DNA of 64,000 nt, from positions 36,902 through 100,901 of the forward strand of contig NZ_BJVJ01000013.1 in the NCBI RefSeq assembly GCF_007989085.1. The letters run 5' to 3'. Position numbers and translations under genes: made by a program. Origin of the DNA: Pseudonocardia sulfidoxydans NBRC 16205. Its GTDB lineage: Bacteria; Actinomycetota; Actinomycetes; Mycobacteriales; Pseudonocardiaceae. Below are positions 49,620 through 57,978 of this stretch, in pieces. Below the pieces are notes generated by a model that ran no database searches, had not been told where the DNA came from, and worked only from the letters and a program-made list of their open reading frames with translations. Each line of letters opens with the position of its first letter. Within the stretch, counting starts at the first letter, position 1.

Positions 49620-51800
49620 TCAGCCCGGCTCGGCGCCGTCGTCGGTCGCGGTCTGGTTGACCTGCAGCAGCCGCAGCGCGAAGTCGGCGCGCATCCGGTC
49701 CTCGTGGCGGCTCAGGTCCAGCCCGGTGAGCTGGCGGATGCGCTCCAGCCGGTAGCGCAGCGTCTTGTGGTGCACGAACAGCCGCTCCGCCGCGACCCGC
49801 TGTGAGCAGTCGGCGTCAAAGAACGCGCGCAGCGTGCGGATGAGCGCGCCGTCGTTGTCGCGGTCGTAGGCCACGAGCGGGCCGGTGACGTCGTCGATGA
49901 AGGTCTGCAGGTCGGGGTCGTCGCCGGAACCGAGCAGCAGCCGCACGATGCCGAGCTCCTCGTAGAGGAACGCGTTCTCCCCGCCGAGGCGGCGCGCCGC
50001 CGACAGGGCGGTGCGGGCCTCGTTCCAGGCGCCGGGCAGGTCGACGACGTCACCGTGCTCCCGGCTGATGCCCCAGGTCATGCGCAGGTCGGGCCACTCG
50101 GTGTGCACGGCCGCGGAGAACGCGTTGACCAGGTCCTTCGCCTCGCTGCGGTCGAGGTCGGAGGCGATCGCGACGAGCAGGTCACCGCGCAGGCTCGCCA
50201 GGCCCAGCCCGCGACCGTCGTCGAGGGTGCGGACGGTGCGCAGCACCTGGCGGCGCAGCCGTTCGGTGCCGGAGGTGTCCCATCCGTGCTCGGCGGCGAG
50301 GTCCTCGACGTTCTCGATGCGCCCGTGTACGACGCGCAGCGCGCCGGTGAGCGCGAGGCCCAGCTGCTGGGCGCGGGTGCGGGCGGCGAGCCGGTGCTCG
50401 ACGGGTCCCTGCAACAGGTCCCACAGCACCTGCTCGATGGCCTCGGCGCGGGCCCGGCTGGCGGCGCGTTCGCGCAGCAGCGCCAGGGAACAGGCCATCG
50501 CGACCTGCCCGGCGGTGGCCTCCATCGTCTCGTCGGAGCCGCCGCCGGGAAGCAGGACGACCTGCCCGACCTGGTCGCCGTCGGCGTAGACGGGACGGGT
50601 CCAGCTGCGGTCGGCCGCCGTGGTGCGGCGCCGCCGGTTCGGCCGCCCGACGGTCGCGGGCAGCGACGACACCAGCCGTCGGCCGCTGTGCGAGGCGAGC
50701 AGCGTGCCGTCGGGGCCGTAGACCCCGATCTCGCAGTCGAGCTCCGCGGCGACGGTGCGCACGATCGACGGCAGCCCGCCGCCCTCGACGACCGTCGTGA
50801 GCAGGTCGTGCTGCAGCCGTGAGCTGCGGTCGAGCACCGACACCTGGTGTTGCAGCGCGTCGCGGGCGCGTTCGGCGTCGGCTCGGGCGGCGGCCTGCTC
50901 GTCGTGCAGGCGGGCGTTGTCGATCGCGACCGTCGCGAAGTCGGCGAGGGTGACCATGCGGCGCACGTCGCGGTCGGTGAAGGTCGACCGGCGGCGCCGC
51001 CACACCTCGAGCACGCCGACGAACTCACCCTGCAGCCGCATCGGCACGGCCAGCGCCGACCGGGTCTCCTCCTTCTCGGCCAGCGACATGAAGTCGTTGC
51101 TGATCGTCTCGTCGTCGAGATAGGAGTCGATCTTCGCCGGCTCCCCGGTGAGGAACACGAGCCCGGCGACCCCCTGGCCGCGGTGCATGCGCAGCCGGGC
51201 GGTCTCGGCGACCCGGTTGCCGACGCACGCGCGCATCCGCACGATGTCGTCCTCGCGGAGCATGACGCCGCAGATGTCGGAGTCCAGCAGCCGCAGGGTG
51301 CGTTCGGCGATGGTGTGCAGCGCCTGGTCGACGTCGCGGGCCGTCAGCAGCTGGGCGACGACCTCGCGCACGGCCTCGCCCTCGGCGTCGGAGTCCTCGA
51401 CGCGGCCGGTGGCCGAGCGTCCGGCCAGCGCGAGGGACAGCCACACACACGTCTGACGCAGCAGCCCGCGGGTGCCGGGATCGATGTCGAGGCCGGGATC
51501 CCAGCACAGCGCGACCGTGGTGCCGGGGGGCACGACGAGCCCGCGCCGGTCGGCCCGCCGGGCGGGCGGTCCGGCGGGGGGCAGCCCGGCCAGCCCGGTG
51601 CCGGCACCCGCGAGCGCCCGCCAGCCGTCGTCCGCCCAGGCGGCGACGGTCACGGGAGTGCCGATGAGCAGTGACGCGTGCGCGGCGACGTCCCCGGCCG
51701 CGGCGGCGACGTCGGCGGGCACCGACTCCAGCAGACCGGCGAGGCCGGGGCGGCCCGCGGCCCGGGGGACCGGCAGCTGCCGGGATCCGGCTGATGTCAT
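49620..51800 (-). CDS. GAF and PucR/CdaR-type HTH transcriptional regulator
   Basis: The 726-residue protein has a GAF domain at about residues 140-300 (LRLLDSDICGVMLRE, MHRGQGVAGLVFLTG, SALAVPMRLQGEFVGVLEVW). A helical linker and a GGDEF-like middle region of the CdaR type follow. At the C-terminus is the PucR helix-turn-helix: CSQRVAAERLFVHHKTLRYRLERIRQLTG. Such regulators sense small metabolites. It is the last gene of the minus-strand microcompartment operon, 16 bp after the alcohol dehydrogenase, so it probably controls the operon and may bind the GGACAAC-N13-GTTGTCC sites. Confidence 0.88.
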   Translation of the reverse strand: MTSAGSRQLPVPRAAGRPGLAGLLESVPADVAAAAGDVAAHASLLIGTPVTVAAWADDGWRALAGAGTGLAGLPPAGPPARRADRRGLVVPPGTTVALCWDPGLDIDPGTRGLLRQTCVWLSLALAGRSATGRVEDSDAEGEAVREVVAQLLTARDVDQALHTIAERTLRLLDSDICGVMLREDDIVRMRACVGNRVAETARLRMHRGQGVAGLVFLTGEPAKIDSYLDDETISNDFMSLAEKEETRSALAVPMRLQGEFVGVLEVWRRRRSTFTDRDVRRMVTLADFATVAIDNARLHDEQAAARADAERARDALQHQVSVLDRSSRLQHDLLTTVVEGGGLPSIVRTVAAELDCEIGVYGPDGTLLASHSGRRLVSSLPATVGRPNRRRRTTAADRSWTRPVYADGDQVGQVVLLPGGGSDETMEATAGQVAMACSLALLRERAASRARAEAIEQVLWDLLQGPVEHRLAARTRAQQLGLALTGALRVVHGRIENVEDLAAEHGWDTSGTERLRRQVLRTVRTLDDGRGLGLASLRGDLLVAIASDLDRSEAKDLVNAFSAAVHTEWPDLRMTWGISREHGDVVDLPGAWNEARTALSAARRLGGENAFLYEELGIVRLLLGSGDDPDLQTFIDDVTGPLVAYDRDNDGALIRTLRAFFDADCSQRVAAERLFVHHKTLRYRLERIRQLTGLDLSRHEDRMRADFALRLLQVNQTATDDGAEPG

Positions 51801-51816
51801 GTCACCCCCGGCCCGG

Positions 51817-52851
51817 TCAGGTCGCGATCAGCGTCTTGAGGGTACGTCGCTGCGCCATCGCCCGGTACGCGTCGGGGACGTCGTCGAGGGAGACGGTCCC
51901 GTCGGCGACGACCGTCGGGTCCAGGACGCCGGAGGCCACGAGCGCGACGAGCGCCTCCCCGTCGCGCATCAGGTTGCCGATCGCGAAGCGCAGCGTCAGC
52001 TCGTCGGCGAAGGCCCGGGCGACGGGCAGCGCGAACGCGTCGTCGGTGTGCACGCCGACGGAGACGATCGTGCCACGACGTCTGACCAGGGAGAACGCGG
52101 TGTCGAGCCCGCGGGGGCCGCCGACGGCGTCGACCACCGCGTCGGCGCCGCGGCCGTCGGTCAGGCCGGTGACGACATCGGCCGCGCCGGCGGGGTCGGC
52201 GACGACCGCGCCCTCCCGGGAGGCCAGCGCCCGGCGCTCGGCGACGGGTTCGACGACCACGACGGTCCCCGCACCGCAGGCCTGCGCGGTCAGGCTGGTC
52301 AGCTGTCCGACCGGTCCGCCCCCGATGACGACGACGGTGTCGCCGGGGGTGAGCTCGGCGCGCCGCACGGCGGCGTAGCCGGTGGCGAGGGTGTCGCCGA
52401 GGAAGACGGCGGCGTCGAGCCCGATCCCGGCGGGCACGGGCCGCAGCACGGTGTCGGCGAAGGGCACGCGCACGAGCTCGGCCTGGCTGCCCGCGAGGGG
52501 AGGTCCGTAGGCGGCGCCGGTGCCGAAGAACCGCCGCTGCGGGCACTCCCAGTGGTCGCCGCGGCGGCACCACCAGCACGTCCCGCACGCGGTGAAGTCG
52601 GCGCCGACGACGAGGTCCCCGACGGCGTGCCCCCGCACCGCGGGACCGGTCTCGACGATCTCGCCGACGAACTCGTGTCCCAGCACGCTGCCGCGGGGGA
52701 GGTGCTCGCCGTGGGCGACGGCGTGCAGGTCGGTGCCGCACACCGCCGCGCGGCGCACCCGCACGACCGCGTCGGCGGGGTCGTCGAGCAGCGGTTCGGC
52801 GACCGACTCGACGCTCACCTCGCCGTCACCGGCGTAGAGGACGGCTTTCAT
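51817..52851 (-). CDS. Zinc-dependent alcohol dehydrogenase of the microcompartment locus
   Basis: The 344-residue medium-chain dehydrogenase has the catalytic-zinc region AAVCGTDLHAVAHGE and GHEFVGEIVETG, the structural-zinc loop with four cysteines (CGTCWWCRRGDHWEC), and the cofactor motif VVIGGGPVGQLTSL. Its ATG overlaps the dehydrogenase stop upstream (TGA at 52848). In metabolosomes an alcohol dehydrogenase regenerates NAD+ used by the aldehyde dehydrogenase; that role fits here. It has no obvious encapsulation tag of its own. Confidence 0.88.
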   Translation of the reverse strand: MKAVLYAGDGEVSVESVAEPLLDDPADAVVRVRRAAVCGTDLHAVAHGEHLPRGSVLGHEFVGEIVETGPAVRGHAVGDLVVGADFTACGTCWWCRRGDHWECPQRRFFGTGAAYGPPLAGSQAELVRVPFADTVLRPVPAGIGLDAAVFLGDTLATGYAAVRRAELTPGDTVVVIGGGPVGQLTSLTAQACGAGTVVVVEPVAERRALASREGAVVADPAGAADVVTGLTDGRGADAVVDAVGGPRGLDTAFSLVRRRGTIVSVGVHTDDAFALPVARAFADELTLRFAIGNLMRDGEALVALVASGVLDPTVVADGTVSLDDVPDAYRAMAQRRTLKTLIAT

Positions 52852-54200
52852 GCCAGCGCGCCCAGCCGCTCTCCGATGCGGGCCGCCGCGTCGCGCAGCG
52901 CGGCCAGCTCGGCGGGCCGCAGGTCGATCTCGACGATGCCCTCCACGCCGCGGCGCCCGAGCCGGGCGGGCAGCCCGACGTAGACGTCGCGGATGTCGTA
53001 GCTGCCGTCGGCCAGCACCGCGGCGGGCATGACCTCGCCGCGGTCGGCGACCATCGCGAGCACCATCCGCGCCGCGGACATCCCGGGAGCCATGAACGCG
53101 CTGCCCGAGCGCAGCAGCCCGACCACCTCCGCGCCGGAGCCACGGGCGCGGTCGACGGCGGCGTCGAGGTCGGCGGGCCCGACGCGCTCCAGTATCGGCC
53201 GTCCGCCCGCAGTGGCCTGCGACAACGGGATGACCATCTCCTCGCCGTGGCTGCCGAGTGCGAGTGCGGCGACACCGTCGGCGGGCCCGGCTCCGGCCAG
53301 CGAGGCGAGCGCCTGGAACCGCGCGGTGTCGAGCACCCCGGCCATCCCGACGACCCGCTGCGACGGGAACCCCGAGGACGTCCAGGCGTGCTGGGTCATC
53401 TCGTCGAGCGGGTTGGTGACGACGACGATCACCGCGTCCGGTGACGTCCGCGCGACCCGGGACGCGACGTCGCCGACGATCGCGGCGTTCGTCGCGATGA
53501 GGTCGGAGCGGCTCATCCCCGGTGTGCGGGGCTTTCCGGCCGTGAGCACGACGTAGTCGGCACGACCCGCCTCCTCGACGGTCCCGACGCCACGGACGCG
53601 GGTGGTGAACCCGCTGAGCGCGGCGGTGTGGGTGAGGTCGAGCGCGATGCCGGCGGCGCGGCCCTCGTCGATGTCGACGAGGACGACCTCGTCGAACGTG
53701 TCGGCGTCGGCCAGGCGCATCGCGGCGATCATGCCGACGTTCCCGGCGCCCACGACGACGACGCGGCCGACCCGCCCGCCCGCGGCGGCGCGGCCGGGAC
53801 CGGTCGGGGCGGCGCCGGGAGCGGACGCAGCGTGGCCGGGAGTGTGCGAGCGCGCAGGCGAGCGGCCGATCGGGGCGCCGCGGCGGTAGAGCGCCCCGGA
53901 CGGCGGGCGCACCGGTCGCGGCGCGGACCCGAGCGCCGCCGACAACGCGGCCGGTGCCGGGCTCAGCGGCGCAGCGGTCGGCGCGGCGGTCGGCGCGGGG
54001 GCGGGGACGACGACCGTCGGCCGGGCCGCGGTGGTCGCAGAGGTGGCCGCCGGGGGTCCGGCAGGGGAGCCGACGACGATCTCCACCCCCAGCTCCCGGG
54101 CCCGTTCCCGGGCCAGCGGGGTGACGACGTCACGAGTCCCGACGTGGACGACGCCGGCCCCGGCTGCCTCGTCGACCGCAGCCGCACCCCACACGGTCAT
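52848..54200 (-). CDS. Lactate/malate-type dehydrogenase with N-terminal encapsulation-like tag
   Basis: The 450-residue protein has three parts. Residues 1-45 contain an amphipathic helix, VVTPLARERARELGVEI. Residues about 46-140 are a Pro/Ala/Thr-rich linker. The rest is a complete LDH/MDH domain: VVGAGNVGMIAA, RSDLIATNAAIV, VTNPLDEMT, GVLDTARFQAL, the catalytic His in LGSHGEEMVIP, and GSAFMAPGMSAAR. The core alone is of normal length (about 305), so the front is an addition. Helix plus flexible linker is how enzymes are targeted into microcompartments. The gene overlaps the BMC-T and alcohol dehydrogenase genes, so it belongs to the operon. Such a dehydrogenase is unusual cargo. Confidence 0.85.
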   Translation of the reverse strand: MTVWGAAAVDEAAGAGVVHVGTRDVVTPLARERARELGVEIVVGSPAGPPAATSATTAARPTVVVPAPAPTAAPTAAPLSPAPAALSAALGSAPRPVRPPSGALYRRGAPIGRSPARSHTPGHAASAPGAAPTGPGRAAAGGRVGRVVVVGAGNVGMIAAMRLADADTFDEVVLVDIDEGRAAGIALDLTHTAALSGFTTRVRGVGTVEEAGRADYVVLTAGKPRTPGMSRSDLIATNAAIVGDVASRVARTSPDAVIVVVTNPLDEMTQHAWTSSGFPSQRVVGMAGVLDTARFQALASLAGAGPADGVAALALGSHGEEMVIPLSQATAGGRPILERVGPADLDAAVDRARGSGAEVVGLLRSGSAFMAPGMSAARMVLAMVADRGEVMPAAVLADGSYDIRDVYVGLPARLGRRGVEGIVEIDLRPAELAALRDAAARIGERLGALA

Positions 54201-54838
54201 CGCCGGTCCTCCCGGCCGTGCATGCCCTCCAGCGCGGCGACGGCCGCGTCGCGGGCCGTCTGCACCTCGCTCTCGGTGCCCGACAGGAACATCCGCCCGA
54301 ACCGGCCCACGGCGCGCAGCTCGATCACGGTGATCGACGCCGCCTTCTCCGCCTCGTTGGCCGCGACGGAGATGTACGCGGCCGGGGCGACCTCCATGAC
54401 GAACAGGCTCTGCCCCGGCATGAGCATGGATCCCTTGCGCCACTTGTTGAGCAGCTGCGCCTGGTAGGGATGGACGTTGGTGATGAACTGCGTCGACGCG
54501 ATCGTCGGGCGGATGCGGTCGGCCTCGGTCATGCCCAGCTCGTCGAGCACCGCCTGCCCGGAGGCGAGCACCTCGGCCTGCTGCTCGGAGTGGATCTCCA
54601 GCAGCCCGAACTCGCGCTCGATGATCTGCAGCGCCGGGCGCACCCCGGCGGCCTTGAGGGCGATGTCGGCGGCGCGGAACACCTCGTTGCCGGGGGCCAT
54701 CTCGATGTAGAGCTCGGCCATCCCGGCGAGCGGCACGTCGCCGGGGCTGGTGGCGGCGATGTGCGCCGCGCACTGGGGCTGCATGCGGTCGACGAAGGCG
54801 TAGGTGCGCAGCGTCGGCGCCGGGTTCGAGGTGCTCAC
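54197..54838 (-). CDS. Bacterial microcompartment shell protein, BMC-T (tandem-domain trimer)
   Basis: GTG 54838 overlaps the EutJ-like stop, giving 213 residues, double the size of a BMC-H. Two BMC-fold halves are recognisable: LAGMAELYIEMAPGNEVFRAADIALKAAGVRP in the first and GQSLFVMEVAPAAYISVAANEAEKAASITVIELR in the second, each with the strand-helix-strand order. Such trimers form pseudohexagonal tiles, often with a larger central pore for cofactor-sized molecules. It is co-translated with both neighbours (4-bp overlaps). Confidence 0.9.
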   Translation of the reverse strand: MSTSNPAPTLRTYAFVDRMQPQCAAHIAATSPGDVPLAGMAELYIEMAPGNEVFRAADIALKAAGVRPALQIIEREFGLLEIHSEQQAEVLASGQAVLDELGMTEADRIRPTIASTQFITNVHPYQAQLLNKWRKGSMLMPGQSLFVMEVAPAAYISVAANEAEKAASITVIELRAVGRFGRMFLSGTESEVQTARDAAVAALEGMHGREDRR

Positions 54839-55647
54839 AGGGCCGACCTCGCGATCCCGACCGGGGTGATCAGCAGGGCGTGCGGGTAGGTCACGACGGT
54901 TCGCTCCAGGTAGCCGGCCAGCACGTCACCCGCGCCGGGGATCATCAGTGCGCCGCCCGCGAGGTGCAGCGGCAGGTCCTCGTGCCCGACGGTCAGCGCG
55001 CGCACGTTCTCCGCGATCCGCTGCAGCCCGGGCACGAGGACGGGCAGGGCCTCGCGCGGGTTCGCGCGCTTGTACGGTTCGGCCTCCTCCAGCGCGACGC
55101 CGAGCGCTCCCGCCAGCACGAGATCGAGGTGGTGGCCGCCGCCGGCCCGGTCGTCGAGACGCACGAGCGCGCCGTCGCGGTAGACGCCGACGCCGGTCGA
55201 CCCACCACCCACGTCGACGACGACCCCGTCCCGCACGTCGAGGGTGCGCTGGGCCGCGGCGACCTCGTCGACGAGCGCGACCTCGTCGAAACCCGCTGCC
55301 TCGCAGACGAAGGTGCAGGCGCGGGCGTCGGCGACCGGGATGCACGGCGGATAGGCGGTCGCCGCGGAGGCCAGCTCGGTGCCGAGGGCCTCCTGCGCGG
55401 CGTCACGCAGGTCGCGGACGGTCGCGGCGGCCCGCGCGAAGTCGACGACGACACCGTCGGCCAGCGCGCCCGAGGGGCGGCTGTCGACCCACACCGGCCG
55501 GTCGCCCGCCAGCACGACGAGCACGCAGCTGGCGGTGCCGAGGTCGACGCCGACCTGCAGTGGCTCGCCGTCGATGCTGCCGGCGACCCCGGTCGCGGCG
55601 ACCGCGGCGGCGTCGTCGAGGAGGCGGTGCACGCCGGTGAGGAGCAT
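54835..55647 (-). CDS. EutJ-like actin/Hsp70-fold chaperone of the microcompartment
   Basis: The 270-residue protein has the ASKHA ATPase pattern of EutJ: VGVDLGTASCVLVVLAGD (phosphate-1), AYPPCIPVADARACTFVCEAAGF, VVVDVGGGSTGVGVYRDG (phosphate-2) and LAGGALMIPGAGDVLAGYL (adenosine motif). EutJ proteins are thought to assist folding or assembly of microcompartment enzymes. It starts immediately (0 bp) after the aldehyde dehydrogenase stop and overlaps the BMC-T gene. Confidence 0.88.
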   Translation of the reverse strand: MLLTGVHRLLDDAAAVAATGVAGSIDGEPLQVGVDLGTASCVLVVLAGDRPVWVDSRPSGALADGVVVDFARAAATVRDLRDAAQEALGTELASAATAYPPCIPVADARACTFVCEAAGFDEVALVDEVAAAQRTLDVRDGVVVDVGGGSTGVGVYRDGALVRLDDRAGGGHHLDLVLAGALGVALEEAEPYKRANPREALPVLVPGLQRIAENVRALTVGHEDLPLHLAGGALMIPGAGDVLAGYLERTVVTYPHALLITPVGIARSAL

Positions 55648-57036
55648 CTACAGCTCCACCGGGTCGTAGACGGTCCGCCACGGCCGCACCTCGTGCGCGA
55701 TCCGCTTGATGTTGATCAGGTGCAGCGGCGTCACGTTGTCCGAGCAGATCGAGCCGCTCCACGTGCCCGTGCCGAGCTGGAACGAGGGATCGACCTCCGT
55801 CGAGAACCCCATGCCGCCGAACAACGCCGGGGTGTTGACGACGATCCGCCCCGCCGGGAGCGCCCCGAACGGCGCGATCTCCTCCGGGTCCGACGCGTGC
55901 ACCGCGGTGGTGTGGCCCTCGCCGTCGAGGGCGAGGATCTCGCGGCAGCGCCGCAGACCCGCCGCGGGATCGGGCACCTGGTAGACCGACAGGACCGGTC
56001 CGAGGATCTCCCGCGACAGCGGCGTGTCCGCGCCGACGGCGTCGAGCTTGCAGGCCAGCACCCGTGTCGTCGACGGGACGCCGAACCCGGCCAGCTCGGC
56101 GAGCTTGATCGCGGTCTGCCCCACCGAGTCCGGGCGCAGCGCGCCGCGCTCGTCGAACAGCACCCGCACGAGCGCTGCCTGCTGCGGAGCGTTCATCCAG
56201 TAGGCGCCGCGGGCCTCGAACGCGGTCAGGAACGCGGGCGCGACCTCGTCCACGACGACGACCGACTGCTCGGCGACGCAGGCCGTCCCGTTGTCGAACG
56301 ACTTCGAGGTGATGATCATCTCGGCGGCCTCGGCCGGGTCGGGCACGCTGACGCCGACGTAGGCCGGCACGTTCCCGGCGCCGACGGCGATCGTTGGCTT
56401 CCCGCTGGAGTAGGCCGCCCGGACCATGCCGGGCCCGCCCGTCGCCAGGACGAGCGCGATCTCCTTGCGGCTCATGAGCTCCCGGGTGGCGGGCAGGGTC
56501 GGGTTCTCCAGGCAGGAGATCAGGCCCTCCGGGGCACCCGCCGCCACCGCGGCCCGCGCCATGACCTCCGCGGCACGCAGCGTGCAGCGGGCGGCACGCG
56601 GGTGCGGCGCGAGCACGATCGCGTTGCCCGACTTCACCGCGGCCAGGCACTTGAACAGCGCCGTCGACGTCGGGTTCGTGACCGGGATGATCCCCGCGAT
56701 CACGCCCATCGGGCAGCCGACGGCCGTCACCCGGGCCTCGTCGTCGACCCACAGGACGCCGACGGCGCGGCGCTCCAGCATCCAGCGCGCGACGAAGCCC
56801 GTGTTGTAGCGGTTCTTGTGGATCTTGTGCTCGTAGACGCCGTACCCGGTCTCGTCGACGGCGAGCCGGGCCAGCTCCTCGGCCGCGGCGGTCCCGGCCC
56901 GGGCCATGGCCCGCACCCAGCCGTCGAGCGTGTCCTGGTCGGTGCCCTCGAGCTGCTCGAAGGCGCGCCGAGCGGCCCGGGCCTTCACGCGGACGTCTGC
57001 GAGGCCGGCCAGATCGGCGTCCAGTGCTGCGGTCAT
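55648..57036 (-). CDS. CoA-acylating aldehyde dehydrogenase (EutE/PduP family)
   Basis: The 462-residue protein has the acylating aldehyde dehydrogenase fold: GVIAGIIPVTNPTSTALFKCL, APHPRAARCTLRAAEVM, LATGGPGMVRAAYSSGKP and the catalytic Cys253 in FDNGTACVAEQ. It converts an aldehyde, NAD+ and CoA to acyl-CoA and NADH. The N-terminal 20 residues are helical but do not clearly match the PduP tag. It is the core catabolic enzyme of this locus. The source of its aldehyde is not encoded in the window. A gap of 85 bp separates it from the shell gene upstream. Confidence 0.92.
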   Translation of the reverse strand: MTAALDADLAGLADVRVKARAARRAFEQLEGTDQDTLDGWVRAMARAGTAAAEELARLAVDETGYGVYEHKIHKNRYNTGFVARWMLERRAVGVLWVDDEARVTAVGCPMGVIAGIIPVTNPTSTALFKCLAAVKSGNAIVLAPHPRAARCTLRAAEVMARAAVAAGAPEGLISCLENPTLPATRELMSRKEIALVLATGGPGMVRAAYSSGKPTIAVGAGNVPAYVGVSVPDPAEAAEMIITSKSFDNGTACVAEQSVVVVDEVAPAFLTAFEARGAYWMNAPQQAALVRVLFDERGALRPDSVGQTAIKLAELAGFGVPSTTRVLACKLDAVGADTPLSREILGPVLSVYQVPDPAAGLRRCREILALDGEGHTTAVHASDPEEIAPFGALPAGRIVVNTPALFGGMGFSTEVDPSFQLGTGTWSGSICSDNVTPLHLINIKRIAHEVRPWRTVYDPVEL

Positions 57037-57121
57037 CTCCCACCTCGGAGGTCGGACGGACGTGCGGGCACGGCGGGGCCGCGGGACACCTGGGATCGGC
57101 GCCCGCTACCCGTGCGCCGGG

Positions 57122-57451
57122 TCAGCTCTTCGGGCGGGTGAGGACCGCGAGGATGCCCTCGGTCTCGTCGTGCGGGCGGGGGATGACGTGCACGGACACG
57201 ACCTCGCCCGCCTTGCCCGCGGCGACCGCGCCCGCGTCGGTGGCGGCCTTCACCGCGCCGACGTCGCCACGCACCATGACCGTGACCAGGCCGCCGCCGA
57301 TCTCGCGGTGCCCGACGATCTGCACGTTCGCGGCCTTGACCATCGCGTCGGCGGCCTCGATGGCGCCGACCAGGCCCTTCGTCTCGATCAGGCCCAGCGC
57401 GCCGCGCGGCGTCGCTGGTGCGGCAGGGGTTCCCGCGGCGGTGGTCGCCAT
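57122..57451 (-). CDS. Bacterial microcompartment shell protein, BMC-H (second copy)
   Basis: ATG 57451 has GGAGG five bases upstream and gives 109 residues. After a 15-residue Ala/Thr/Pro tail comes the BMC domain, [57 protein letters not shown], then the tail [16 protein letters not shown]. It is strongly similar to the protein at 49322 over the whole domain, so the two are probably recent paralogues that can mix in facets. It is second in the minus-strand operon. Confidence 0.95.
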   Translation of the reverse strand: MATTAAGTPAAPATPRGALGLIETKGLVGAIEAADAMVKAANVQIVGHREIGGGLVTVMVRGDVGAVKAATDAGAVAAGKAGEVVSVHVIPRPHDETEGILAVLTRPKS

Positions 57452-57489
57452 GTCGTCCTCCATGTCGGTGTGCTGAGTGCTCGGGTGGC

Positions 57490-57783
57490 TCAGGACTTGC
57501 GGTAGCTCACGGTTCCCGAGCGGATCACGGTGTCGGCGATGGCGACGACCGCGCGGTCGGTCGGGGCGTCGGCGCCGGCGGCAACCCGTGCGGCGCCTCC
57601 CGTCGCGACGAGGACCACCTCGCCCACCCCGGCACCGACGACGTCGACGGCCACGTAGGCCGTCCCGCTCGTCTCCTCCGGGTCGGCGTCCTCGGCGTCC
57701 TGCACCAGCAGCAGGGTGAACCGCTCGAGTCCGGGGTCCTTCACCGTCGAGACGACCTGGCCCAGCACCTTGGCCAGCTGCAT
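57490..57783 (-). CDS. Bacterial microcompartment vertex protein, BMC-P (EutN/CcmL pentamer)
   Basis: The 97-residue protein begins [19 protein letters not shown] and continues with [32 protein letters not shown] and a final [12 protein letters not shown] strand. This is the EutN/CcmL fold that caps the vertices of the shell. It is the first gene of the minus-strand microcompartment operon, with site S2 94 bp upstream. Confidence 0.95.
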   Translation of the reverse strand: MQLAKVLGQVVSTVKDPGLERFTLLLVQDAEDADPEETSGTAYVAVDVVGAGVGEVVLVATGGAARVAAGADAPTDRAVVAIADTVIRSGTVSYRKS

Positions 57784-57876
57784 GCCCGGTCACCCCCGTC
57801 GGTCGGCGGGCCGCACCCGGCGGCTCCGCTGGCCGAACGGTAAGGCGGCCCGCGTCGCGGCTGCGTTATCCCGGAC

Positions 57877-57903
57877 GGACAACGTCTCCGGGTGTCGTTG
57901 TCC
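57877..57903. promoter_or_regulatory. Shared inverted repeat between the BMC operon and the CrtC-like gene (site S2)
   Basis: GGACAAC at 57877-57883 and GTTGTCC at 57897-57903 with a 13-bp spacer repeat the geometry of S1 at 49230. The site lies in the 195-bp gap between the divergent vertex-protein operon and the CrtC-like gene and could control both. The arms extend by one more base pair here (G and C). Confidence 0.65.
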
Positions 57904-57978
57904 CCGGACGTACTGGCCGCAGCTCCCGGACCGACGAGACTGGTCGGACACGACGCCGCCGTGCCAGGAGGTTCACCG

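Noticed and set aside
49322..57783. Assignment of the microcompartment to the ethanolamine or propanediol type
   Set aside because: None of the signature lyases, dehydratases, reactivases or B12-related genes is seen, and EutJ/EutN-like names reflect family only.
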